From Conus ventricosus (Eukaryota > Mollusca > Gastropoda > Neogastropoda > Conidae), in the NCBI GenBank assembly GCA_018398815.1, contig CM031601.1:34204475-34268474 (forward strand): a DNA stretch of 64,000 nt, in the 5' to 3' direction. This document shows positions 21,601-42,007 of this stretch, in pieces. Position 1 is the first letter of the stretch. Each line of letters opens with the position of its first letter. The position numbers and the translations under genes were made by a program. Below the pieces are notes generated by a model. The model was not told the origin of the DNA. It worked only from the letters and a program-made list of their open reading frames with translations, and made no database searches.

Positions 21601-22760
21601 GCCGCCGACGTTCTTTCCGAGGACCATACCAGAATGGAACAAGTTGCCTCAGGAGGTTGTGACAGCTGAATCACTGGACTGCTTCAAATCCAGGCTGGCC
21701 TCCCATCTTTAGAACCTGAAACAACCACCCCCACCTTGCCCACCACCTCCAACCCTCCTCCTGACCACTGTTCCCTAAAATCCCCCCCTCCCCCTGCTGC
21801 TTCTTCTTTTTTTTTTTCCAAATCCTCACAACAGCGCAATCTTCGGCAATCTCCCCAAATATGACAAAACCATCAGCAAAATGATGGTGGTCGTACAAAG
21901 GAAGAAGAAGAATCGTTTTGCCATCTGCTTTTACAGTGACTATGACTGTGTTTTGCAGTGCCGGATCCGAGGAAGGGGTGGGGGGTGGGGGGTGGAGGGT
22001 GCTTTGGTACTACAGCACCCCCCCCCCCCCCCCTCAGCTCAAAAAACAACAACAACAACAAAAAAAAAAACACTCAGCTAAAAACAAAACAAAAGCAAAA
22101 ATCAAAAAAGAAAGCAACACCCCAGTCCCTCTTTCCCGCTTTCCACTGTACCGTCATCAGCACCCCCCCCCCCCCCCCCCCCTCCTTTCCAGTTGATAAA
22201 ACGCCATTAATAATGTCTCCCCAGCTCACAGGAGATGCCACGAAATAGCTTTTAAAATGTCAAAAACCAGTTTTTGGCCGGGGGGCGGGGGGGGGGGGGG
22301 CTTTACCCCCCTGGACTCCCCACCAGGGCTTTGCCCCTAGACCCACCGGGGCCTAGGCAGCCCCTGGACCCCAGCGTAAAACATTTACCAGCACCCCACT
22401 AACTCTGTGATCTAGGCCTGGTGTGTGTTGTGTGTCTGTGTGTGTGTGTGTGGGCATTGGTGCGGGTGAGTTTGTGTTTTTATGTATTGTTTTTATAATC
22501 TATGTAATGTTTTATGTCTTATGTTTATTTCATGTGGGTATGGGTGTGTGTGTGCATGTGTTTGTGCAGGTGTGTGTGTGGGGGGTGGGGAGGGGGATGT
22601 GAGTGTTGATGTATATACAAATACATATACTAACACAGGCTTTTATGTAACGATTTATAAAGTCTGTTTGTAATGCCTTATGTACTTTTGAAATGATGTG
22701 GAGCAGAAGAAAAATTTCCGATGGACAATAAAGTTGATTGAATTGAATTGAATTGAATTT
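21601..22760 (+). mobile_element. LINE 6: 3' fragment (RT C-terminus, long 3' UTR, (TTGAA)n tail)
   Basis: The fragment opens with FFPRTIPEWNKLPQEVVTAE and SLDCFKSRL (21608-21700), a LINE C-terminal signature, then a stop. A low-complexity 3' UTR follows (C-rich 21720-22190, GT-rich 22420-22580). The end is a tail-like segment, gatggacaataaagttgatt (22721-22740), followed by TTGAA pentamers to about 22760. It contains no catalytic domain. Confidence 0.65.
22270..22378. repeat. Very GC-rich segment with alternating G and C runs
   Basis: Runs of 6-14 G and 4-6 C alternate (G-run at 22277-22300; ctttaccccc and ctttgcccct boxes), so the segment can fold back on itself several times. It resembles a G/C-block repeat seen in many eukaryotes, but I cannot name it. 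It lies in the 3' UTR region of LINE 6. Confidence 0.4.
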
Positions 22761-22769
22761 GAAATCGTG

Positions 22770-23335
22770 TACAAAACCTGTCATGTTCCGCCATCGGAAA
22801 TGGCAATGATTATGAACTATGGATCCATGAGACATTAAAGATAATGTTGACGTAAGTATGGTAAGTTGTATCAAACAAATTTTGTAGCTGTTTTATGAAC
22901 TCTATATCTCTGAATTAAATTAATTGTTATATTTTGGCGCAAGATTAGACAGCCTTTTTTTGCCCAATGTATATAATTTTGTTTTTGTTTTTGTAGTACT
23001 TGTGTATTGGGGTGCACAGCCATATAAATGATTGACTAACTTCCGATACTCAAATCAGTTGAAGCTAAATCTTTTTTCCTTATGTTTGTCTTTGATTTTT
23101 TTCTTCTTTAAAACAGTTATGTGTTCCTGCTTTACTATAGAAATTGTCACTGCATTCTAAAGATTCTATGATCCTGTTATAAAAAGAAAAGAAAAGAAAG
23201 CAAACAAACAGTGCAAGTAAGTTAGTGTTGGCGAAAGGTTTGTTTATTGTTATAGAATGTCTTTTCATTGACATACTTAAACAAGATGTTCATGTTTTAA
23301 AGTGAGGTGACTGCAGGCAGAAATGGATAGAAATT
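22770..23335. other. No recognised gene
   Basis: AT-rich, no convincing coding frame and no repeat that I recognise. A small purine tract lies at 23180-23210. Probably intergenic or the first intron of the centrin gene. Confidence 0.4.
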
Positions 23336-23697
23336 TGAAAGGAAATTAAAGTAAACCCACCAGATAACAGGGACAAACAAATCACAACACAAAACATGAT
23401 GCATTTCGACATCTGAAGTCTTCAGACAAGATGAATGACATTCAGGACAATAAAAACGATGAAGGAGCAGTCACTTTTCAGATTCGTTGCAAGATGGGCA
23501 TTACAAGATAAACAACATGCAATGCCCATCTTGTACTGAATTTGAGAAGATAAGTGATTGATCGTTCTTCATTTTCATTGTCCTGAATTTTGTTTGTCTT
23601 GCCTGAAGAAGACCTAAGAGGTTGAAAAATGTGATGTTTTGTCTTGTGATTTGTTTGTCTCTGTCATCTGGAAGATATGCTTTAATTTCCTTTTAAA
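23336..23697. repeat. Foldback element of about 360 bp (long imperfect inverted repeat)
   Basis: The left arm, starting aaaggaaattaaag (23338), is matched by the complement of the right arm ending ctttaatttcctttt (23680). Further in, gacaaacaaatcacaa (23372) pairs with ttgtgatttgtttgtc (23644), and caagatgggcatt (23490) pairs with aatgcccatcttg (23521). The arms are about 170 bp with scattered mismatches and a centre near 23505-23520. No coding capacity. It looks like a MITE or foldback repeat. Confidence 0.6.
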
Positions 23698-23754
23698 ATC
23701 AGATTATTTATGGTTTTGAAATCATTTAACCATGCATAAATTAAAAAGTCTCAG

Positions 23755-24060
23755 CCATTTCTTTCTTTCTTTCTTTCTGCGTACGCAGGCTGATAACTCC
23801 TGCGGACACTCCCTGTATAGCCAGGCAGTGGAGTTTTGTGTGTATGACCCTTTTTTATCCCGCCATTAAGGCAGCCATACTCCCATCTTCGGGGAAGGTG
23901 CATGCTATGTGTCACGTGTCATCCATACCAACGGCCAAATTGGCCTTCTCTTCCGAAAGTTGGTGATGGGATTTTACGTGTGTGCAAGATTTTGTGCGTG
24001 CGTTCACACACGGAACCTCGGTTTATAGTCTCATTCGAAGGACTGATGTCTCAGCCATGA
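23755..24060. repeat. Candidate dispersed repeat after a (CTTT)n run
   Basis: A short TTTC microsatellite (23757-23780) is followed by about 280 bp beginning gcgtacgcaggctgataact and containing ccgccattaaggcagccata. I recall similar text from repeats of other gastropods, but cannot verify that here. No reading frame of interest. Confidence 0.3.
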
Positions 24061-34604
<10,544 letters not shown>

Positions 34605-34611
34605 GAGCTGG

Positions 34612-36055
34612 GCACTGCAGTGACTGGATCTGTCCCTGTCCTGTCTGGATCTGTCCTTGTCCTGTGACTGGATGTCCCTGTCCTGTGACTGGATGTCCTG
34701 TGACTGGATCTGTCCCTGTCCTCCTGTCTGGATCTGTCCTTGTCCTATGACTGGATCTGTCCCTGTCCTGTGACTTGATCCATTCTTGTCCTGCTGTCTG
34801 GATCTGTCCCTATCCTGTGACTTGATCTGTCTGTAGCCTGCTGACAGGATCTGTCCCTGTCCTGCTGACTGGATCTGTCCTTGTCCTGCTGACTGGATCT
34901 GTCCCTGTCCTATGACTGGATATGTCCATGTCCTCCTGTCTGGAACTGTCCCTGTCATGCTGTCTGGATCTGTCCCTGTCCTGCTGACTGGATCTGTCCC
35001 TGTCCTGTGACTGGATCTGTCCCTGTCCTGACTGGATCTGTCCCTGTCCTGCTGGCTGGATCTGCCCTGTGACTGTCCAGATGTCTGGATATGTCCTGTC
35101 CTGCGACTGGATCTATCCTGCTGACTGGATATGTCCCTGTCCTGCTGTCTGGATCTGTCTCTGCCCTGTGACTGGATCTGTCCCTGCCCTGTGACTGGAT
35201 CTGTCCTGTGACTGTCCAGCTGTCTGAATCTGTCTTGTCCTGCTGACTGGATATGTCCCTGTCCTGCTGACTGGATATGTCCCTGTCCTGCTGACTGGAT
35301 ATGTACCTGTCCTGCTGACTGGATCTGTCCCTGTCCTTTGACTGGATCTGTCCCTGTCCTGTGACTGGATCTGTCGATGTCCTGTGACTGGGTCTGTCTG
35401 TATCCTGCTGACTGGATCTGTCCCTGTCCTGTGACTGGATCTGTCCCTGTCCTGTGACTGGATCTGTCCTGTGACTGGACAGCCCTGTCCTGTGACTAGA
35501 TCTGTCCTGTGACTGGATCTGTCCCTGTCTGCTGACAGGATCTGTCCCTGTCCTGCTGGCTGGATCTGGCCCTGTCCTGTGACTGGATCTGTCCTGGCCC
35601 TGACCTGACTGGATCTGTCCGTGTCCTGCTATCTGGATCATTCCCTGTCCTGCTATCTGGATCCGTCCCTATTGTGCTGTCTGGATCTGTCCCTGTCCTG
35701 TGACTGGATCTGTCCCTGTTCTGTGACCGAATCTGTCCATGTTATGCTGACTGGATCTGTCTCTGTCCTGTGACTGGATCTGTCGCTGTCCTGCTGGCTG
35801 GATCTGTCCTGTGACTGGATCTGTCCTGTGACTGTCCCGCTGTCTGGATCTGTCCTGTCCTGTGATTAGATCTGTTCCTGTCCAGCTGTCTGAATCTGTC
35901 CCTGTCCTGTGACTGAATCTGTCCCTCTCCTGTGACTGAATCTGTCCCTGTCCTGTGACTGAATCTGTCCCTGTCCTGTGACTGAATCTGTCCCTGTCCT
36001 GTGACTGAATCTGTCCCTGTCCTTTGACTGAATCTGTCCCTGTCCTGCTTCTGGC
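34612..36055. repeat. 23-bp minisatellite, about 60 copies, starting just after the centrin stop codon
   Basis: Unit core ctggatctgtccctgtcctg plus tga. Numerous variants and partial units. It begins about 8-10 bp after the stop at 34604, so it is either 3' UTR or directly flanks a very short one. The long minus-strand frames inside it (Ser/Gln/Asp-rich) are repeat artefacts. Confidence 0.92.
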
Positions 36056-36059
36056 ACTG

Positions 36060-36930
36060 TGATGGTCTTCCTTCATCGGCCCTAACTAGTGGAAATTCAT
36101 CATCAATCTGTGAACAAAAATAGTTACCACGATGTCTGGAAGTGGTAAAAAGGGGTTCACTTTGGTGAAGAAATGAAGTATGCAAGCCTGCGAGCATGCG
36201 CGCGCGCACACACACACACACACAGATGAAAGAAAAAGGGGGAAAGATCTCAAACAAATTAAATCATCTTGATTGTGAAGATGTTTACTTTTTGAATCTG
36301 TTACCAGTAGAACAGGCTTTGGAGAAATCAAAAGCTTTTGCAGCCAGGTTAACCCAGTGTATCATGACGGTAGCTTGAGCTTTGTGGTCTGATCCGAGAC
36401 TGAAATGAGTAAAGCAGTTCCGATATTTGTAAAATGTCTTTTGCAGTCATGAAGATTTTATTTTTCCAAAAGTGATCTCTGCAACTGTCCAGCTGACTGA
36501 ATTTTCTGGTTTACCTATATGAGGAAGCCAAGCATTTTTCATCAAACTATTTTAGCTGGGGGGGAGGGGGGGTGGTTCCCCTTGCACTGTTTACCTGCTG
36601 ATATTGTTCATTTTACCTGCATGTTTGTCAGAGTGAAAGTTGCCAGCGCTAATGTACATAGTCACATTGTGACTGTCATGTGTGGTGTCATGATGTGCTG
36701 CTTATCTGTGGTGCTACCGTCTCCAGGCCCCGGTGGGATGGAAGGGGTTCCAAGGTGGGGTTTGGGTCTGGTTTTTTCTTTTCTTAGCAATTAGAGTTGT
36801 TTTTTTCCCCATAGAAACAGATGCTGGTTTTGCATTAAATGAAAAAAATGTGAAGTTTGTTGATTAGAAAGTGACGATCATCTACACACAAAAGAAATGC
36901 AGGTTTTCAGTAGAAAATGTTGAGGTTGAG
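36060..36930. other. No recognised gene; possible centrin 3' UTR or flank
   Basis: AT/GT-rich. A short (CA)n lies at 36204-36224. attaaa words at about 36258 and 36833 could be weak poly(A) signals, but nothing proves it. Confidence 0.35.
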
Positions 36931-36934
36931 GCTG

Positions 36935-37625
36935 CCAGCTGGTTTATGAACTGTAGTGTGTGAAGTGTGCCTGTCCATCTGGTTAATGAACTGTAGTGTG
37001 TGAAGTGTGCCTGTCTGTCCATCTGGTTTATGAACTGTAGTGTGCATTCTGAATGGGAAGTGTGCCTGTCTGTCCATCTGGTTTATGAACTGTAGTGTGT
37101 GAAGTGTGCCTGTCTGTCCATCTGGTTTATGAACTGTAGTGTGTGAAGTGAGCCTGTCTGTCCATCTGGTTTATGAACTGTAGTGTGTGAAGTGTGCCAG
37201 TCTGTCCATCTGGTTTATGAACTGTAGTGTGTGAAGTGTGCCTGTCTGTCCATCTGGTTTATGAACTGTAGTGTGTGAAGTGAGCCTGTCTGTCCATCTG
37301 GTTTATGAACTGTAGTGTGTGAAGTGTGCCTGTCTGTCCATCTGGTTTATGAACTGTAGTGTGTGAAGTGTGCCTGTCTGTCCATCTGGTTAATGAACTA
37401 GTGTGTGAAGTGTGCCCGTCTGTCCATCTGGTTTATGAACTGTAGTATGCATTCTGAATGGGAAGTGTGCCTGTCTGTCCATCTGGTTTATGAACTGTGG
37501 TGTGTGAAGTTTGCATGTCTGTCCATCTGGTTTATGAACTGTAGTGTGCATTCTGAATGGGAAGTGTGCCTGTCTGTCCATCTGGTTTATGAACTGTAGT
37601 GTGCATTCTGAATGGGAACTGTGTA
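36935..37625. repeat. 44-bp minisatellite with a longer variant, about 15 copies
   Basis: Core ccatctggtttatgaactgt plus agtgtgtgaagtgtgcctgt. Some copies replace the middle with gcattctgaatgggaa. The open frames in it are artefacts. Confidence 0.92.
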
Positions 37626-37639
37626 ATAAGTGAATGTTC

Positions 37640-37672
37640 ATTGGAAAAAAAAACCCACTTGTTACAGACCAT

Positions 37673-37715
<43 letters not shown>

Positions 37716-38140
37716 TTACAGGCCATTCTTTAAAAAAGAAAAACCCACTTGTTACAGGCCATTTAAAAAAAACTTGTTACAGACCATTCTTTAAATAAAA
37801 AAAACACCACTTGTTACAGGCCATTCTTTAAAAAAAAAACAACCAATAACCCACTCGTTACAGGCCTTTTTTTTTTTTAATAGAAAAACAACCCACTTGT
37901 TACAGGCCATTCTCTTGGAAAAAAAAAAAACCCACTTGTTACAGGCTTTTTTTTTTTAAATAACTCACTTGTTACAGGCTATTCTTTTTTTTTTTAACCC
38001 GCTTGTTAGATTCTTTTTTTTCTTTTTTTAAAACCCAACCCACTTGTTATAGGCCATTCTTTAAAAAAAAAAGAAAAAAAAACACTTGTTACAGGCCATT
38101 CTTTTTAGAAAACAACCCACTTGTTACAGCGATTCTTTTT
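37640..38140. repeat. A/T-run-rich degenerate repeat with core cacttgttacaggccattct
   Basis: About a dozen copies separated by variable A or T homopolymers, including A-runs of over 30 at 37676-37711. Homopolymer lengths here are likely unreliable in any assembly. Confidence 0.85.
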
Positions 38141-38318
38141 GTTGGAACACCAAACTGTTAATTAGATAAATTCATTCCTTTTTTTTCTGAAATTTCTAAA
38201 AAGTGTTCCATGATTGTGCAGTAAAGGGATTTACAAGCTGTTAATGACTAATCAAAAAAATCACATGAAGACGATGATAATCACTGACCATGGCACAGTC
38301 ACAGACAGATGGGGTCAT

Positions 38319-38370
38319 GGACAATAAAGAACTTGGATTCTCAAACTTGAAATTGATGTAAACCTTTTTA
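38319..38370. promoter_or_regulatory. Facing AATAAA poly(A) signals between the convergent genes
   Basis: A plus-strand aataaa lies in gacaataaagaac (38320-38332), and a minus-strand AATAAA (plus tttatt, near 38363-38368) faces it about 40 bp away. They could end centrin (plus) and CLN5 (minus) transcripts, which would give long UTRs. Weak evidence: such hexamers occur by chance in AT-rich DNA. Confidence 0.25.
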
Positions 38371-38458
38371 TTAAGATCATGTGATAGAAACTGTTGTAAA
38401 TCTGTTACAATCTTGTGATGGTGAGATTGCAATGGCCCAGTCCACAGTATAGTAGTCA

Positions 38459-38935
38459 TGAGATGGGTATTGCATCCTGATGCTGTCTCACCTTTGACAG
38501 GCAGGTCATGTAGCTCGCATGCCAGACCATCAGCTACCCAAGAGAGACCCTTCTACAGTCAGCTGCAACAAGGAGTGCATTCTCATAGAGGTCAGAAGAA
38601 ACACTTCAAAGACACTCTCAAAAATCCTAGATTTAACATCAACCCTGACACATGGGAACCCTGACACATGGGAACCAACTGCTCTGGATCAAGCTTGATG
38701 GTGGTACTCTATCCACAAAGGTGCCAATTTATGTCAAGAAAGGAGATCAGCTGCAGCGCAACAAAAAAGACATGCAAGGAAAGCCTGCACCAACAATCAA
38801 GAGCAGGTCTCCCACATTCCCTGTTCAAGTTGTCACCCCACATTCCGTGCATGCATAGGCTTGATCAGCCACCTGCTTGACCATCTCACCTCCCAAGTTA
38901 CTGAAGTGGTCCTCATCAACTCAACAGACAAATGA
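38459..38935 (+). pseudogene. C-terminal relic of a non-LTR retroelement polyprotein
   Basis: Across two frames the text reads AQRERPF-like then QLQQGVHSHRGQKKHFKDTL and FNINPDTWE (38540-38660), followed by a basic region with KKDMQGKPAPT and a final LISHLLDHL (near 38855-38895). These are hallmarks of a common LINE C-terminus (RSHGGQKKRFKDTLKASLK...NINPDTWE...GLISHLRTH) carrying a C2H2-like end. Frameshifts and a small duplication of tgacacatgggaaccc (38645-38676) show it is dead. Confidence 0.65.
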
Positions 38936-39382
38936 GAACATTGCGTTCAGATCATTCAACACAAGTGTTCGAAGATCACAGTGAGGCATGTATCCTGGAA
39001 GTATCTACAAGATCACCATCACCCAGTCCATGCACATTCACCCTGGAAAGCCACACATACATGATCTACACAAGAACACTTTCCGAAAATCACATGTGGG
39101 CACAACACTATTCAAAACTGATAAGTCGCATGATACATAGTCAACACGTGAAAAGAGGAATAAAGGAAAAGAACAAACTGTGAACCGGAAGAACAAAGAA
39201 GTAAAAAGACAGGATTGACTCATAGCATTTTGATCTGAACTTCAATAGTAGGCACTCTGACTATCTGCTGTTTGTGTTAAATCAGTATTCTCAAAATGAA
39301 AAGTCTTGCCACTGAAATTGTGTTGACAGGGGCAATGTTGATCCAGATATCTGTGAAAAGCAGCACCAATCCCACTTTAGCC

Positions 39383-39525
39383 TAGGTAGTGAAGAGTGCA
39401 TTTCACTCATTTGATGCAATGATTCTCTAGGTAGTAAAGAGTGCATTTCACTCATTTGATTCAATGATTCTCTAGGAAGTGAAGAATGCATTTCACTCAT
39501 TTGATTCAATGATTCTCTAGAGAAC
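39383..39525. repeat. 45-bp unit, three copies
   Basis: Core gagtgcatttcactcatttg followed by attcaatgattctctag. Head to tail. Confidence 0.88.
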
Positions 39526-39734
39526 ACCATGCAATGGACAAGTTGCATTTAGCTGCAAGTGTTGAAATTGATCACACTTTGATGGCAATTCCATTAAACA
39601 GACGTATTCTACATTGACCTGATTTTTTTTTTCCCAGACCGGGTTTAACTCAACATACATCCATGTTATCTTAGCACCTGATGATCGATTTTTAACAGAC
39701 TACATCGATCTTCACTGCAAGATGGCAGCTGAGA

Positions 39735-40155
39735 AGGTCCAGTCACTGTCTGACTGGCTGTGCCATGTGTGCACATCACCTGGTCTTTTCAGGTGACACA
39801 CTTAGCTCTGGTCACTGTCTGACTGGCTGTGCCATGTGTGCACATCACCTGGTCTTTTCAGGTGACACACTTAGCTCTGGTCACTGTCCGACTGGCTGTG
39901 CCAGGTGTGCACATCACCTGGTCTTTTCAGGTGACACACTTAGCTCTGGTCACTGTCTGACTGGCTGTGCCAGGTGTGCACATCACCTGGTCTTTTCAGG
40001 TGACACACTTAGCTCTGGTCACTGTCTGACTGGCTGTGCCAGGTGTGCACATCACCTGGTCTTTTCAGGTGACACACTTAGCTCTGGTCACTGTCTGACT
40101 GGCTGTGCCATGTGTGCACATCACCTGGTCTTTTCAGGTGACACACTTAGCTCAC
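39735..40155. repeat. 69-bp minisatellite, six copies
   Basis: Core cacctggtcttttcaggtga plus cactgtctgactggctgtgc. The 69-bp period is a multiple of three, which produces a false 146-codon frame. The copies are nearly identical. Confidence 0.95.
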
Positions 40156-40344
40156 TGATGGCAAGGCACAGGCCCCTCACTGAAGTATACACTTCAAATT
40201 ATTGACATCTCAGGAGTTCACCAGTCTGATGTGTTATGCATCCACCCAGAAGTAAAGCTCAGGTAGGTGCATATATGTGGATGATAATTATGACAGCTAA
40301 TAAAATAACAGAAACAAAGAAGACTCTACACTACACTACCAGCA

Positions 40345-40582
40345 ATCAAGTTTTGTTGCACTGACTACAGTGAAGAATCAGGAACTACACAAAGTAAACA
40401 ATGGTCACATCATCATTAAACTAAAAATAACAAGTTTTGTTGTACTGACTACAGTGAAGAATCGGGAACTACACAAAGTAAACAATGGTCACATCATCAT
40501 TAAACTAAAAATAACAAGTTTCGTTGTACTGACTACAGTGAAGAATCGGGAACTACACAAAGTAAACAATGGTCATCATAGA
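40345..40582. repeat. 84-bp unit, nearly three copies
   Basis: Core ctgactacagtgaagaatcg plus aaagtaaacaatggtcacat. The last copy is truncated. Confidence 0.9.
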
Positions 40583-40999
40583 GAAAGACATATTCACTTC
40601 AATTTCTGAAAAGTTGTTGAAGACACAACTACGCCCCTTAAAATCCATCATCAATGAATATATTTCACAACTGATACATATTGGCATTGCATCACACTTC
40701 ATACGTAGACCTGTTCACATTCTCACTGCAATCTTATGCAATATTACATACATTTTGCACTCGAGAAACTTCAATATGCTTTGAACTACACAGAACTAAG
40801 AATTCAAACCTGCTTTCATTTCTAGTTGTAAGTTATCACTGGATGTTTATATACATTTACAGCAAAAACATTGCACTGTCTTTGAAATGTGCAAGTTCCC
40901 CCTAAATTATGCACAGTTCATACCACATGCAAACACAATTTTGTGCATACACAGTACATATGTTGCACAGAGGCAATGTAAATGTTTCTAAACAAACCC

Positions 41000-41415
41000 C
41001 AGAGGAGATAAAAATAATGGCATTTTCACAAACGACTAAATGCATTTCATAAAAATACAGGCATTTTCACAAACAACTAAATGCATTTCATAAAAATAAA
41101 GGCACCTTCACAGCTAAATGCATCTCATAAAAAGTAAAGGCATTTTCACAAACTAAATACATTTCATGAAAACAAAGGCATTTTCATGATCAATGATTTG
41201 ATAAAATCAATGGCTTTTTCACAAACAAGTAAATGCATTTAATACAAAAGAAAGAAATTTTCACATGCAACTAAATGCATTTTATGAAAAGAAAGGCATA
41301 AATAACTAAATGCATCATAAAAATAAAGGCATTTACTCAAACAAGTAAATGCATTTCATAAAATAATGGCATTTTCACAAACAACTAAATGAACCTCATA
41401 GAAACAAAGGTGCTC
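41000..41415. repeat. Degenerate ~40-bp repeat (CLN5 3' flank or UTR)
   Basis: About ten diverged copies around aactaaatgcatttcataaa and ggcattttcacaaac, with indels. Confidence 0.8.
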
Positions 41416-41603
41416 TCACTGAAGAAAGAGGCATATCATCTGTCAAATGCACACACATTCTCTGTAAAATGAGAGCTGGTTGTGATGAACGGAGATTGCA
41501 CCCTGAAGAGAGACAGTCGTCACATGAAAATTATGGAGCATGATGAATTGCAACAACAGTATAGCATTTTATCACAAACTGAAGAAGGATATTGACACAG
41601 CAG

Positions 41604-42007
41604 TTACACAGATGGTTTGGGTAATGGCACTTCCTCGTATGTGATCCCCATGTATGGTTCAACAACTGGAAGCAACCAATACTGCTCGTTATAAAACAGG
41701 TAAAATTTCCGGTCCACAACAATGTCCCACATGGCCTCCAGAAGGGAGAGAATCAAATGAGGGAGGGACTGGTGAGACTGGAAGTGATGATAAAACTGCA
41801 GGATATCGGCAGCCAGCTTCCTGTCTCCCTCAGCACCAAAGATGGAGGACGCATTCCCCAGCAGAATGGGCTGCTGGCTGTACAGGTTCAGACGAGTGTA
41901 GTTCAAGTGGACTGACTGGTTGAACTTGGCCCCTAGGGTTCCCAGTTGCTGGAAGGCTCGGAGGACCCAGCTGGCACATTCCCAAGAATCGAACCACATA
42001 GGGCCAT
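41604..42007 (-). CDS. CLN5: CLN5 last coding exon
   Basis: Acceptor caatttcag then exon at 42007 leftward. Completes a split Asp codon, then [20 protein letters not shown], with N-glycosylation sequons NQS, NYT and NAS, then [20 protein letters not shown] and [12 protein letters not shown] followed by a stop at 41604. The Cys in SWECASW aligns with the cysteine in human YDCSKFV that is reported to be catalytic. Confidence 0.92.

Noticed and set aside
39765..40205. 146-codon frame with a Cys-rich repeat
   Set aside because: 69-bp tandem repeat with a period divisible by three; no independent evidence of coding.
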